Assembly (NCBI GenBank): GCA_045123995.1
Contig: JBGVKY010000023.1
Coordinates: 17,388-81,387 of the forward strand
Direction of reading: 5' to 3'
Source of the DNA: HGM11501 sp045123995
Lineage (GTDB): Bacteria; Bacillota; Clostridia; CAKSNL01; HGM11501
Length of the DNA stretch: 64,000 nucleotides
The position numbers were made by a program, and so were the translations under genes. Positions within the stretch are counted from its first letter, which is position 1, and each line of letters begins with the position of its first letter. Below, piece after piece: positions 7,985-15,917 of the stretch. The notes under the pieces were generated by a model. It had not been told where the DNA came from. It saw nothing but the letters and a program-made list of their open reading frames with translations, and did no database searches.

Positions 7985-8465
7985 AATCAGAACCTCCTTT
8001 CAAGGTTTTTTTAAGCATTTCTCTCCCCCTTTTAAGCTGGCTTTTAACTGTGGATTCCTTGGTTTTTAAGGCTTTGGAAATTTCAGCCACAGTCATATCT
8101 TCATAGTAGAAAAGATGTATAACCGCTTTGTAATTTTTAGGAAGATTGGTAACTGCCTTATATATGTCAGAGATTTCTTTGTCTTCTATGGGGATGTTTT
8201 CATCCAGAGGTGCACTTTTTTTATACCAGGATGAATTAAATACATTTTTACAGGCGTTTATTGTCACCCTTATGAGCCATGCCTTAACGTGTTCCTCGCT
8301 TTCAAATTCCTTACCGTAATTTAAAAATTTCAAAAACACATCCTGAGTAACATCTTCTGCCATTTCCTTATCTTTCATCTGGTTAAATGCCAGACGATAG
8401 ACAGTGTTAAAATATTTCTCTGTCATATCATGCTTAAAAACGTCCGGTAAGACCTTTTCAGGCAT
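7974..8465 (-). CDS. ECF-type RNA polymerase sigma factor
   Basis: A 163-residue sigma factor with only regions 2 and 4. Region 2 contains MAEDVTQDVFLKFLNY and HVKAWLIRVTINACKN. Region 4 contains LPKNYKAVIHLFYYEDMTVAEI and a helix-turn-helix ending KESTVKSQLKRGREMLKK. ATG 8465 is chosen because AAGGAG lies 8 nt upstream; a GTG six codons earlier overlaps that site. It heads an operon with the anti-sigma and the SLH protein. Both a housekeeping promoter and a TGAAAC-type ECF promoter candidate precede it, suggesting autoregulation by envelope stress. Confidence 0.93.
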   Translation of the reverse strand: MPEKVLPDVFKHDMTEKYFNTVYRLAFNQMKDKEMAEDVTQDVFLKFLNYGKEFESEEHVKAWLIRVTINACKNVFNSSWYKKSAPLDENIPIEDKEISDIYKAVTNLPKNYKAVIHLFYYEDMTVAEISKALKTKESTVKSQLKRGREMLKKTLKGGSDFEF

Positions 8466-8487
8466 AGAAAATTCTCCTTTCACTTAT

Positions 8488-8516
8488 AATACAATTTACA
8501 TTGGTAAAAAGTTTCA
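8488..8516 (-). promoter_or_regulatory. Candidate autoregulated ECF promoter
   Basis: Minus-strand TGAAAC (8516-8511), 17-nt spacer, TGTATT (8493-8488), 22 nt before the sigma start codon. It resembles the TGAAAC class of -35 elements used by several Bacillus ECF sigmas. Confidence 0.5.
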
Positions 8517-8531
8517 ATTATTTTTTATTTT

Positions 8532-8560
8532 ATTATACATTTTATCTTTGGCTTAGTCAA
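8532..8560 (-). promoter_or_regulatory. Housekeeping promoter of the sigma operon
   Basis: Minus-strand TTGACT (8560-8555), 17-nt spacer, TATAAT (8537-8532), upstream of the ECF-type candidate. Confidence 0.78.
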
Positions 8561-8575
8561 CACTTATAGCATAAC

Positions 8576-8609
8576 AAAAAAGGACTGATTTTTTCAATCA
8601 GTCCTTTTT
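8576..8609 (-). terminator. Terminator of the LysM gene
   Basis: AAAAAAGGACTGATT pairs with AATCAGTCCTTTTT around a short T/C loop, with flanking A and T tracts. Confidence 0.88.
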
Positions 8610-8615
8610 ATTAAA

Positions 8616-8915
8616 TTATTCAAAAATCGGCAAAAGTAACCTCTGTCCTATTCCAATCTGGCCTCCCGAAATTTCACTGCACTCTTTAATTGCGTATACT
8701 GCTTCTCTTATATCCATGGAATCACCGTAGAAATCTTCCGCAATTCCCCATAGAGTATCACCGGGAGCCACATAATATTCCTCGAAATCATTATATGACT
8801 TTTTATCTCCGCTTGACAAAGAGGATATACTCAAAAATGCAGTAACTATTACAAGTGCTGCAATAAACATTCTGAACATCTTTATTTTTATTTGTCTTCT
8901 GCTTCTTCTTTTCAT
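8616..8915 (-). CDS. LysM-domain membrane protein, YneA-like SOS cell-division inhibitor
   Basis: A 99-residue protein with a basic N-terminus, one membrane helix (residues about 15-35) and one extracytoplasmic LysM domain (YYVAPGDTLWGIAEDFYGDS to QRLLLPIFE). It is divergent from lexA, exactly the arrangement of yneA and lexA in Bacillus, where YneA blocks division during the SOS response. A LexA box lies between its -35 and -10, and another just downstream. ATG 8915 follows GGAGG by 8 nt; a TTG five codons earlier overlaps that site. The role is inferred from architecture, neighbour and operators. Confidence 0.85.
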   Translation of the reverse strand: MKRRSRRQIKIKMFRMFIAALVIVTAFLSISSLSSGDKKSYNDFEEYYVAPGDTLWGIAEDFYGDSMDIREAVYAIKECSEISGGQIGIGQRLLLPIFE

Positions 8916-8933
8916 ATAAAAAACCTCCAAATA

Positions 8934-8947
8934 AGAACTTCTGTTCT
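8934..8947. promoter_or_regulatory. LexA box 1 (5' UTR of the LysM gene)
   Basis: AGAACTTCTGTTCT matches GAAC-N4-GTTC. It lies between the LysM gene -10 and its ribosome site. Confidence 0.78.
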
Positions 8948-8959
8948 GTTTGTATCTAC

Positions 8960-8988
8960 ATAATACACGAACAAATGTTCTTTGTCAA
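8960..8988 (-). promoter_or_regulatory. Promoter of the LysM gene
   Basis: Minus-strand TTGACA (8988-8983), 17-nt spacer, TATTAT (8965-8960). The spacer is filled by LexA box 2. Confidence 0.85.
8968..8981. promoter_or_regulatory. LexA box 2 (inside the LysM promoter)
   Basis: CGAACAAATGTTCT, close to the Bacillus/Clostridium consensus CGAAC-N4-GTTCG. Its position between -35 and -10 would block RNA polymerase. Confidence 0.88.
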
Positions 8989-9027
8989 GTGTTTTTTGAA
9001 AAATTTTTCAAAAAACAAAACAAATGT

Positions 9028-9056
9028 TTGCATTTTTGTTTTTTATGTGTTATAAT
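9028..9056 (+). promoter_or_regulatory. Promoter of lexA
   Basis: TTGCAT (9028-9033), 17-nt spacer, TATAAT (9051-9056). A weak LexA-like AAAC-AAAT-GTTT overlaps the -35. Confidence 0.8.
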
Positions 9057-9062
9057 AGAGTA

Positions 9063-9076
9063 AGAACAAATATTCT
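9063..9076. promoter_or_regulatory. LexA box 3 (lexA start region)
   Basis: AGAACAAATATTCT, one step from GAAC-N4-GTTC. It sits at the expected transcription start of lexA, consistent with autorepression. Confidence 0.7.
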
Positions 9077-9109
9077 CATCATAAATTTAAAGGAAAAGAG
9101 GTTATTTAT

Positions 9110-9715
9110 ATGTCTAAAGACAGAGCGCAGAACATACTGGACTTTATAAACGACTATACCAGAGAAAACGGCTATCCCCCGACCATAAGGGAAATCTGTG
9201 ACGGTGTTGGCTTAAAATCCCCCTCTACCGTTCACGGACATATTGAAAGACTTAAAAAGGCGGGCAAGCTTGATAAGGCTGATTCCAAGACCCGTGCCAT
9301 AAAGGTTTCAGAAAAAGAGAGCCAATCCTTTACAGAAAAGGAATTTTTAGAAGTTCCTGTCTTAGGTACAGTTGCGGCTGGTGTTCCCATTGCTGCCCAG
9401 GAAGACATTGAAAGAACCTTTCCTCTTCCCATGGACTTTGCTAAAAAGGGCGAAGTATTCATGCTTAAGGTAAGGGGCGAATCCATGATAAACGCAGGTA
9501 TCTTTTCTGGAGACTATATTATAGTTGAGCAGACAAACGTTGCCAACAACGGGCAGATGGTTGTGGCTCTTATAGACGATGAAGTTACAGTTAAAACCTT
9601 TTACAAGGAATCTGACCATATAAGACTTCAGCCTGAAAACGACTATATGGATCCCATTATAGTAAAGGAAGTTGCTATCTTAGGAAAGGTTTGCGGCGTT
9701 TACAGAAAGTTTTAA
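9110..9715 (+). CDS. lexA: LexA SOS repressor
   Basis: A 201-residue LexA. Residues 1-65 are the winged helix (TIREICDGVGLKSPSTVHGHI). The RecA-stimulated cleavage site is Ala90-Gly91 (GTVAAGVP). The catalytic dyad is Ser125 (VRGESMINAG) and Lys162 (DEVTVKTF). It represses SOS genes until RecA filaments trigger self-cleavage. Four LexA-like sites lie between it and the divergent LysM gene, so both genes are probable regulon members. AAAGGAAAAGAGG precedes the ATG. A hairpin terminator follows. Confidence 0.97.
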   Translation: MSKDRAQNILDFINDYTRENGYPPTIREICDGVGLKSPSTVHGHIERLKKAGKLDKADSKTRAIKVSEKESQSFTEKEFLEVPVLGTVAAGVPIAAQEDIERTFPLPMDFAKKGEVFMLKVRGESMINAGIFSGDYIIVEQTNVANNGQMVVALIDDEVTVKTFYKESDHIRLQPENDYMDPIIVKEVAILGKVCGVYRKF

Positions 9716-9721
9716 TAAAAT

Positions 9722-9760
9722 AAAAAAATCCCCGATGGTAACTCCACCGGGGATTTTTTT
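9722..9760. terminator. Terminator after lexA
   Basis: AAAAAAATCCCCG pairs with CGGGGATTTTTTT around a 13-nt loop, which itself contains TGG/CCA pairing. It also serves the convergent gene. Confidence 0.9.
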
Positions 9761-10877
9761 ATTTCTCTAATGTTTTTTCGCTTCCGTAGGCTACATATAA
9801 TGTATCTTCATACTTATATATAATGTATGGAACGGCACGAACACTCATTCCCTCTGCCATTACCTTGTTGTATCTGAACATTCCGTTTTTCTCAGCGCTG
9901 TAAGATTTAACCTTGGTTACAGAATAGTTATCAACAACTACATCTCCTTCGTAAGTGCCGGAGGCAAAAAGTATTCCTGATTCAACGAGTTCGTAGCCCT
10001 CAGGAACATATCTTGTCATTAAGAAAGACGCACCGTTTTCCGCTGCCTCTGAAGAAGCGTCAATTATACTTACTGCAGGAAGAATTTCCGTTTCTCCCTC
10101 GCCATATACGGCTTCAATTTCCATATCGCATCCTACTTTAAGTGAAAAACTTTCATCAAAGGATACTGCCTCGCCGTTTACATTCCAGCAGGAAAATTTC
10201 TTTCCTTTAGGAATTTCGCCTTTATCAAGGGTGATTAAAATTTCATCATCATACTCATACTCTTCCTTTAAGGGCTCAGCTAATCCCCCCTCTACCGCTA
10301 CTGTATATGTATAATCCTTTTTCTCGTATTCGGTTTTAATTAAATAAATTTTTCCACCTTCTACATTTTTCCATTCATCACTGTCCCATCCAACATAAGA
10401 ATAGCCGGCATTGTCTATGGCACTTATACTTGGACTATTTGCACTATTTCCATCATTTACACCTTGCTCTAAAAAAATTCTTCCGTTTACATCGCTGAAA
10501 GTCACATACCCTTTATCTGTAAGATGTGTTTCAGATAAGAATACAGCTGAAATTTTAATTGAGTCAATTACAGTAAAGGTATATGTAGTGTCAAAGGAAA
10601 GTATTCTCTCATTGCCATTTACCGTATCATCACGCCAATACAAAAACTGACCGCCCATTTCCCTTGCCTCTAAGGTTATCACGGTTCCTCTATTCAACTC
10701 TCTGTCTGTATAAGACCAGTCAGAGGTTCCGTTGTAGACTTTGCCACCATTATGAAGAGCTGCAACTGATACAGAAACTCTTTTTGACGAAAGTTCATCA
10801 TGAGCTGCAGATACACCAAAAGGCACTAAAGTGATAATGAGAGACAAAGATAAAATCCAAATGGCTATTTTTTTCAT
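9759..10877 (-). CDS. Secreted protein with InlB-type B repeats
   Basis: A 372-residue exported protein with a signal peptide (residues 1-24, cut after VSAAH or nearby). At least three repeats of about 70 residues follow the bacterial InlB B-repeat-like pattern of V/T-rich strands with a conserved Trp-turn: FLYWRDDTVNGNERILSF, GYSYVGWDSDEW and KKFSCWNVNGEAVSFDESF. A distinct C-terminal beta-domain follows. No anchor, SLH or enzymatic motif is seen. Such repeats are usually structural stalks in surface proteins. It lies 15 nt downstream of the DUF1836 gene on the same strand and may be co-transcribed with it. Confidence 0.7.
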   Translation of the reverse strand: MKKIAIWILSLSLIITLVPFGVSAAHDELSSKRVSVSVAALHNGGKVYNGTSDWSYTDRELNRGTVITLEAREMGGQFLYWRDDTVNGNERILSFDTTYTFTVIDSIKISAVFLSETHLTDKGYVTFSDVNGRIFLEQGVNDGNSANSPSISAIDNAGYSYVGWDSDEWKNVEGGKIYLIKTEYEKKDYTYTVAVEGGLAEPLKEEYEYDDEILITLDKGEIPKGKKFSCWNVNGEAVSFDESFSLKVGCDMEIEAVYGEGETEILPAVSIIDASSEAAENGASFLMTRYVPEGYELVESGILFASGTYEGDVVVDNYSVTKVKSYSAEKNGMFRYNKVMAEGMSVRAVPYIIYKYEDTLYVAYGSEKTLEK

Positions 10878-10892
10878 AGGAAATCCGCCTTT

Positions 10893-11429
10893 CTATTCTA
10901 AAGGAATTATTGTCTCTGTAAGTAATTTACAAAGACTTGAGGTGATGCTTATCTGCATTATCAGATCATTTCTTCTCTGGTTGCTTTCTGTCTCCAGAAT
11001 GGGGCCTGCAACTTTTTTTACGTTTTCCATAACGTAGGAAAGTGCTTTTTTCTGATTTTCCGAAAAAGAGGAGTATATTGCCTTGACCTCTTCATCTGTG
11101 CTTTCTATGGGGATGATTCTTTTAATCAAATCCATACTTAAGGTCTGCTTTAAGAAGCAGATTATAATAAGATAGGCAAGATGCTTTTTTCCGTATCGCT
11201 TTTTTACGGGCGCAGGCATAATCCCAAGCTTTACATAGTTATTTATCATTGGCTGTGTAATAGCTTTATCCTCGCCTAAAACCTTTAGGTACTGGCACAA
11301 AAGGGTTATTACCTGATCCATATAAAGCTCTATTCCCGGAAGCTCCTCCCAGGAGGGCAGGTAATGAACTTCTATATTTTTTTCCCAATCGTTTAAGGCT
11401 TTTTCAAGTTTTTCTTTTTCTACTCTCAC
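10893..11429 (-). CDS. DUF1836 protein (MerR-like HTH)
   Basis: A 178-residue DUF1836 protein. The diagnostic opening is LPSWEELPGIELYMDQVITL, followed by a helix-turn-helix-like segment (AITQPMINNYVKLGIMPAPVKKRYGKKHLAYLIIICFLK) of MerR type. Helical residues at the C-terminus may be for dimerisation. GTG 11429 is chosen because GGAGAT precedes it by 9 nt. Family members are presumed transcriptional regulators; targets are unknown. A consensus promoter lies upstream, back-to-back with that of the acyl-CoA synthetase gene. Confidence 0.85.
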   Translation of the reverse strand: MRVEKEKLEKALNDWEKNIEVHYLPSWEELPGIELYMDQVITLLCQYLKVLGEDKAITQPMINNYVKLGIMPAPVKKRYGKKHLAYLIIICFLKQTLSMDLIKRIIPIESTDEEVKAIYSSFSENQKKALSYVMENVKKVAGPILETESNQRRNDLIMQISITSSLCKLLTETIIPLE

Positions 11430-11468
11430 TAAAACATCTCCAGTATAATTTAAACTCTTCTATATTAG

Positions 11469-11497
11469 ATTATATAAAAAAATCTTTCTCTTGTCAA
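11469..11497 (-). promoter_or_regulatory. Promoter of the DUF1836 gene
   Basis: Minus-strand TTGACA (11497-11492), 17-nt spacer, TATAAT (11474-11469). Confidence 0.85.
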
Positions 11498-11515
11498 ATA
11501 TATTTTATTTTCCTA

Positions 11516-11544
11516 TTGACAAAATTCGGTTTATGGGTTAATAT
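11516..11544 (+). promoter_or_regulatory. Promoter of the AMP-binding enzyme gene
   Basis: TTGACA (11516-11521), 17-nt spacer, TAATAT (11539-11544). Confidence 0.78.
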
Positions 11545-11589
11545 AGTATTAAATACCAGATGCCCTGATTCTAAATAAAAGGAGTTTTT

Positions 11590-13125
11590 ATGGAAACAAT
11601 TAAAACCATGCTTGACAGAATCTGCGAAACCTATAAGGATAACACAGCGTTTATAGTTAAGGAAAATAGGAAATTTACAAAAATAACTTACGAGAAGGTA
11701 CTTTCGGATGTTAAACGCCTTGCCTGGGGCCTTGCCGAAAAAGGTCTTGCCGACAAATATATTGCCGTATCAGGAAAAAATTCATACAAATGGGTAATAT
11801 CTGCCCTGGCAGTATTTTATTCAGGCAATATTTTAGTTCCCATCGACGGTGCACTTCCCGAGGGTGAATTTACAAGAATTATAGAAAGAAGTAAATCCTC
11901 CGCACTCATTTATTCAAATGAAATCCGGGAAAAATCAATTATACAAAACGTACCTCTCAAGGTAAATATGAATGAGCTCGAAAGTATTTTTTCAGATACT
12001 GAGCAGCCTTTATTTGAAAGAGACAGTGAAAAAATCGGCATTTTGATGTTTACTTCGGGCACTACCTCAGATTCAAAGGCTGTTATGCTTTCACAGAAAA
12101 ATGCCATTTCCAACGTAGAATCTTTAATGAAATGGGAAAAGTTTACTCCTAAAGATGTAAATTTAGCTCTTCTTCCCCTTTTCCACGCTTTTGGTCTTAT
12201 TGCAACATTGCTTTTTATGAATAACGGTATGTGTTCTGTATTCTGCGAGGGCTTAAGACTCAAAAAAGCTTTCGACGATTATGATATTACAGTTTTTGTA
12301 GGCGTTCCGCTGATTTTGGATAAGGTGAAAGGCTCTGTTGAAGCCACATTAAAATCCAAGCATCTTTTTGGAGTTTTCAATGCCCTCCGCGCATTTTCCA
12401 ACGGTTTAAGAAAAATTGGCATAGATTTAAGAGTTCCCCTTTTTAAGGTTGTCCGTAAAAACTTAAGCAAGCTTCGTCTTATAATAAGCGGTGCTGCAGC
12501 TTTAAGTCCCGAAACCTATAATTTCTTTAACGATATAGGAATTGTTTTAATTCAGGGCTACGGCCTTACGGAGACTGCTCCCGTACTTTCTGCCGAAAAC
12601 CCCGAAAACATGCGTATCGGTTCAATAGGAAAGGCTCTTCCCGATATAGATATAAAGATATATAGTCCCGATGAAGACGGTATCGGCGAAATTATTGCCA
12701 AGGGTCCCAACGTAATGCTTGGCTATCAGGGCGAGGATAATTCCTGCATTGACGAAAATGGATATTTCCACACAGGAGACTTAGGCTATATTGATAAAGA
12801 CGGCTATATTTTTATAAGCGGAAGAAAGAAGAATGTTTTAGTTCTCCCCAACGGCAAAAATGTATTCCCCGAGGAAACGGAACTTCTCCTTGGCAAAATC
12901 CCCGGAGTAAAGGAATCCGTAGTTTATCTTTCCCGTGATGCAAAACCTGTAATCTGCGCAAAAATCGTATATGACGAGGAGTTAACAAATCCTGACATAT
13001 TAAAAGAAAAGGTTTCGGAGGTAAATTCCTCTCTTGCTGTCTTTAAGGAAATCAAGAAAACAGAATTTACAACGGAAGAATTTAAGAAAACCACCACAGG
13101 AAAAATCAAACGAGATATGATATAA
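11590..13125 (+). CDS. AMP-forming acyl-CoA synthetase / AMP-dependent ligase
   Basis: A 511-residue ANL-superfamily enzyme that adenylates a carboxylate and usually transfers it to CoA. The P-loop is MFTSGTTSDSKAVMLSQKN. The A4/A5 motif is QGYGLTETAPVLSAENP, the A7 motif is HTGDLGYIDKDGYIFISGR, and the hinge precedes KKNVLVLPNGKNVFPEE. The catalytic Lys is in KTTTGKIKRD at the C-terminus. It resembles long-chain fatty acid-CoA ligases or acyl-ACP synthetases. No carrier protein is fused or adjacent, so the substrate is uncertain. It is monocistronic between its own promoter and a terminator. Confidence 0.88.
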   Translation: METIKTMLDRICETYKDNTAFIVKENRKFTKITYEKVLSDVKRLAWGLAEKGLADKYIAVSGKNSYKWVISALAVFYSGNILVPIDGALPEGEFTRIIERSKSSALIYSNEIREKSIIQNVPLKVNMNELESIFSDTEQPLFERDSEKIGILMFTSGTTSDSKAVMLSQKNAISNVESLMKWEKFTPKDVNLALLPLFHAFGLIATLLFMNNGMCSVFCEGLRLKKAFDDYDITVFVGVPLILDKVKGSVEATLKSKHLFGVFNALRAFSNGLRKIGIDLRVPLFKVVRKNLSKLRLIISGAAALSPETYNFFNDIGIVLIQGYGLTETAPVLSAENPENMRIGSIGKALPDIDIKIYSPDEDGIGEIIAKGPNVMLGYQGEDNSCIDENGYFHTGDLGYIDKDGYIFISGRKKNVLVLPNGKNVFPEETELLLGKIPGVKESVVYLSRDAKPVICAKIVYDEELTNPDILKEKVSEVNSSLAVFKEIKKTEFTTEEFKKTTTGKIKRDMI

Positions 13126-13157
13126 AAAAATAAAGCCCATATGGGCTTTATTTTTTT
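13124..13157. terminator. Bidirectional terminator
   Basis: A 15-bp perfect stem AAAAAAATAAAGCCC/GGGCTTTATTTTTTT with an ATAT loop, between convergent genes. Confidence 0.93.
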
Positions 13158-13159
13158 AT

Positions 13160-13816
13160 TCAATTTCCAAAATCGCTTTCTATGTCAGGGATAGGGTCGT
13201 TTTCGTCTCTTTCAACACCGTACTGATAGCCTGAAAGTCCTTCTACGCTTCGCTCTAAGCAGATAGCGTCAAGTAAGTTTACTAATCCGTCACCATTCAC
13301 ATCACCCTTGGGAGAAATGTTTTCAGTATATCCGTCTGCCTTAACCGCATATCTTGCGATATAATCTGCATCATCTGAGTCAACTTCCTCGTCGCCGTTT
13401 ACATCCTTTATATCTTCTTCGGTCACCAAAATATTAGCTGTGGCTTTTAATGTATCTCCTGACTTTACGGAAACCTGATAGCTTCCTGCCGGAGCATCGG
13501 GCTTTACAATAAATGTAAGGACAACCGTATTTACCGATTCCGCATCTTCCCAGCTGAGCTGGTAAGCGTTCTCCACCTTTCCGTGGTCAGCATTTTCCAA
13601 ATCTTCGTCCTGTATATCATATAAAAGCAAGGCAGCCTTATCATATGTAACATCCAAGCTGAGAGAATTTATACCATCGTTTTCAATGAAAAGTCTTAAA
13701 TCAACCTTTGTACCTGAAAGTCCAGAACCACCGATGGCAGTAACACTAACATCAGCAGCGAAAGATACGGAAAATAAAAGTAAAGCAGTTATAATTAAAC
13801 AAAATATCTTTTTCAT
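13160..13816 (-). CDS. Secreted cohesin-dockerin protein
   Basis: A 218-residue exported protein. Residues 1-20 are a signal peptide. Residues about 22-130 match a cohesin-type beta-sandwich (LSGTKVDLRLFIENDG, LSLDVTYDKAALLLYD, LTFIVKPDAPAGSY). Residues about 136-200 form a type I dockerin with two Ca-binding F-hand segments (DVNGDEEVDSDDADYIARY and GDVNGDGLVNLLDAICLER). A module that both binds dockerins and carries one acts as an adaptor in cellulosome-like complexes. It lies 17 nt downstream of a larger cohesin-bearing protein, so they are probably co-expressed. Binding partners are not shown. Confidence 0.8.
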   Translation of the reverse strand: MKKIFCLIITALLLFSVSFAADVSVTAIGGSGLSGTKVDLRLFIENDGINSLSLDVTYDKAALLLYDIQDEDLENADHGKVENAYQLSWEDAESVNTVVLTFIVKPDAPAGSYQVSVKSGDTLKATANILVTEEDIKDVNGDEEVDSDDADYIARYAVKADGYTENISPKGDVNGDGLVNLLDAICLERSVEGLSGYQYGVERDENDPIPDIESDFGN

Positions 13817-13833
13817 ATAAACACCACCTTCTC

Positions 13834-15789
13834 TTATTTAACCTGAATAATTACGCTCTGGGTAGTACCTTCCCAGTAAACATCTGCGCCCAGGCTTTCG
13901 GAAATGAATCTTACAGGAAGATAAGTTCTGTCATTTTCTATAAATGCATGTGAGTCAAGCTCTACCACTTTTCCGTTTACGGTAGCTGTTGCAGCATCTA
14001 TGACAATTACAATTTCAACATCATCTCTTACTACTTTAACTTCTCTTTTTTCATTGTCCCACAAAACTTCCGCTTTCAACGCTTCTGAAATAAATCTTAT
14101 AGGAAGCATTGTTCTTGAATTTTTTATAACTGCAGATACATCATTTGTCTTCTTTTCACCAAAGACAACTGCATCCTTCTGACCTATTGTAAGAACAATT
14201 TCCTTTTCGGGCTTTCTTTCCCTGGGAGCAGTAAGTTCCGAGGGCTGCTCCGTGGGGGCAGGTGCTACGGGAGTTGGCTCTACGGGAGCAGGAGTTACAG
14301 GTGTGGGTGCTACCGATGTAGTATTTCCGCCAATGATGACTTTATCATCGTCATCAGAAGGCACACTTATGCTTCCGCCACCGCCACCTGAATTCTTTTT
14401 AAATACCGCCTTAATTTCCAAATCTTCCGTCGCATTAAATTCGTAAGTTCTTGATGTTCCAACGCTCTCCTCGTCTATTTCCCATCTTACAAATTTATAT
14501 CCGCTTTTCGGAACTGCATTTAAGGTTACCTTTTCTCCAAGCAAATATCTTCCTTCGCCTTTAACCTGGCCGCCCTTATCGGCTTCCACTGTTATCAAAG
14601 CTGTTTTTCCATTGGAAATACTTGTAATGAATGTATTCTTATTAAGTTCGTAGTTTTCATTCTTATCACCGGTTAATCTTATATTTTTAACTTCTACTCT
14701 TGTTCTTGTTTCATTGAATTTTTCCAAAAGCTCTAACTGGATAAGTGAGAAGTTAATGGAAACTTTATCTGCATCTTCTTCCAAAACCCCATTAAATTCC
14801 ACGGTGTTATCGTCAAGATTCAATTTCTTTACAGAAATTTCTTTCTTGGTGATTTCTCCCTTTAATTCGGGCATTATAAGATTGTAATTATCCTTATCCG
14901 CACCATCCAATGAAGAGGCTATTGTTACTGCCTTGTTCTTTCCTGCATCGGCATTTTCAAAGGTGCCGGTTTCTCCTAAAACCAGAGTAACGTCATCTTC
15001 TGCAACAACGCCTTTAAGGCTTCCGCCCTCATATTCTGCTACAGTTGTACCATCGTATATCTTGTCTTTCACTTCTATCCCTATAGCTTCAATGTCTTTA
15101 GGCGTTATTTCTATCTTTGCAGAAAGCTCCAAATCATTATAACCCTCTTTTGTAAGGGTAACAGTAACTGTTTTTTCTCCCACATCTATAGCTTCGTTGT
15201 TTACATAAGTTACTTCTGTTTCCACGGGAACAGTGCCTTCTATTTCAAGGCTTTTTGCCGTGCCGTCATATACGAAGCTTTTATCTTCCAAGGTAATTCC
15301 CTCAAAGTCAAGTTTTTCCCTTACGGTGATTTTTCCGTCTTCGGTATTAAGTGCAACACTTTTAAGATTGCTGTTATAAGCTTCCTTTACTGTTACAAAA
15401 ACGGGATAGTCCCCCTCCTCTGCTCCTTCCTGAATTTCAAAGGTTAAGGTCGCCAAATCTCCGTTATATGTATAATCTTCAGTAGCTAAAGGATTGTACC
15501 ATGAAATAAGGTATTCTGACAAAGTATAATCATCGCTGTGATTTTCATTACCTAAATTACCCTTGTCCGAAACCGCCTTAAGTGTAAGATTGTCCGAATC
15601 ATACTCAACTTCGATTACAGCGGCAATAAGACCGGGGTTTTCAGAAATGCTTAATATAAGTTCCACTTCATTTCCCGGAAGTGATGTAATTTCCGAAAGA
15701 GAAACTACACCCCCTGCCCCGAAAGCCAGCGTTGCCGTCATGGAGAAAATGATGCTTAAGGCAAGTATTATTCCCAATATTTTTTTCAT
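13834..15789 (-). CDS. Multi-domain surface protein: cohesin, YDG, B-repeat, stalk domain
   Basis: A 651-residue exported protein. The order is: signal peptide (1-23); cohesin-like domain (about 25-155; SLSEITSLPGNEVELILSI, VIEVEYDSDNLTLKAV); YDG-type repeats (about 160-310; FVYDGTAKSLEIEG, DKIYDGTTVAEYEGG); InlB-like B repeat (about 400-470; GYKFVRWEIDEESVG); Pro/Thr linker; and a copper-amine-oxidase N-terminal stalk domain (about 530-651; SRTMLPIRFISEALKAEVLW and DRTYLPVRFISESLGADVYW). No anchor motif is seen. It is probably a scaffold or adhesin in the cell envelope, working with the downstream cohesin-dockerin protein. A perfect promoter precedes it. Confidence 0.82.
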   Translation of the reverse strand: MKKILGIILALSIIFSMTATLAFGAGGVVSLSEITSLPGNEVELILSISENPGLIAAVIEVEYDSDNLTLKAVSDKGNLGNENHSDDYTLSEYLISWYNPLATEDYTYNGDLATLTFEIQEGAEEGDYPVFVTVKEAYNSNLKSVALNTEDGKITVREKLDFEGITLEDKSFVYDGTAKSLEIEGTVPVETEVTYVNNEAIDVGEKTVTVTLTKEGYNDLELSAKIEITPKDIEAIGIEVKDKIYDGTTVAEYEGGSLKGVVAEDDVTLVLGETGTFENADAGKNKAVTIASSLDGADKDNYNLIMPELKGEITKKEISVKKLNLDDNTVEFNGVLEEDADKVSINFSLIQLELLEKFNETRTRVEVKNIRLTGDKNENYELNKNTFITSISNGKTALITVEADKGGQVKGEGRYLLGEKVTLNAVPKSGYKFVRWEIDEESVGTSRTYEFNATEDLEIKAVFKKNSGGGGGSISVPSDDDDKVIIGGNTTSVAPTPVTPAPVEPTPVAPAPTEQPSELTAPRERKPEKEIVLTIGQKDAVVFGEKKTNDVSAVIKNSRTMLPIRFISEALKAEVLWDNEKREVKVVRDDVEIVIVIDAATATVNGKVVELDSHAFIENDRTYLPVRFISESLGADVYWEGTTQSVIIQVK

Positions 15790-15839
15790 ATTCGGGTCCT
15801 CCTTTAATTAGCTTGTTTATACAAAATTTCTTACTATAC

Positions 15840-15868
15840 ATTATAACACAGGGAAAAAAAGATGTCAA
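15840..15868 (-). promoter_or_regulatory. Promoter of the cohesin operon
   Basis: Minus-strand TTGACA (15868-15863), 17-nt spacer, TATAAT (15845-15840): both hexamers are perfect consensus. Confidence 0.9.
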
Positions 15869-15874
15869 TTAAAT

Positions 15875-15913
15875 AAAAAAGACTCCGCACGGTGACCGTG
15901 CGGAGTCTTTTTT
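15875..15913 (-). terminator. Terminator of the NhaC-type transporter gene
   Basis: An 18-bp perfect stem (15875-15892 with 15896-15913) with a 3-nt TGA loop and A/T tracts. Confidence 0.95.
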
Positions 15914-15917
15914 ATTT

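Noticed and set aside
14220..14330. Short repeated GGAGCAGG/ACGGG-like units
   Set aside because: They encode a Pro/Thr/Val linker in the cohesin surface protein and are coding repeats, not a separate element.
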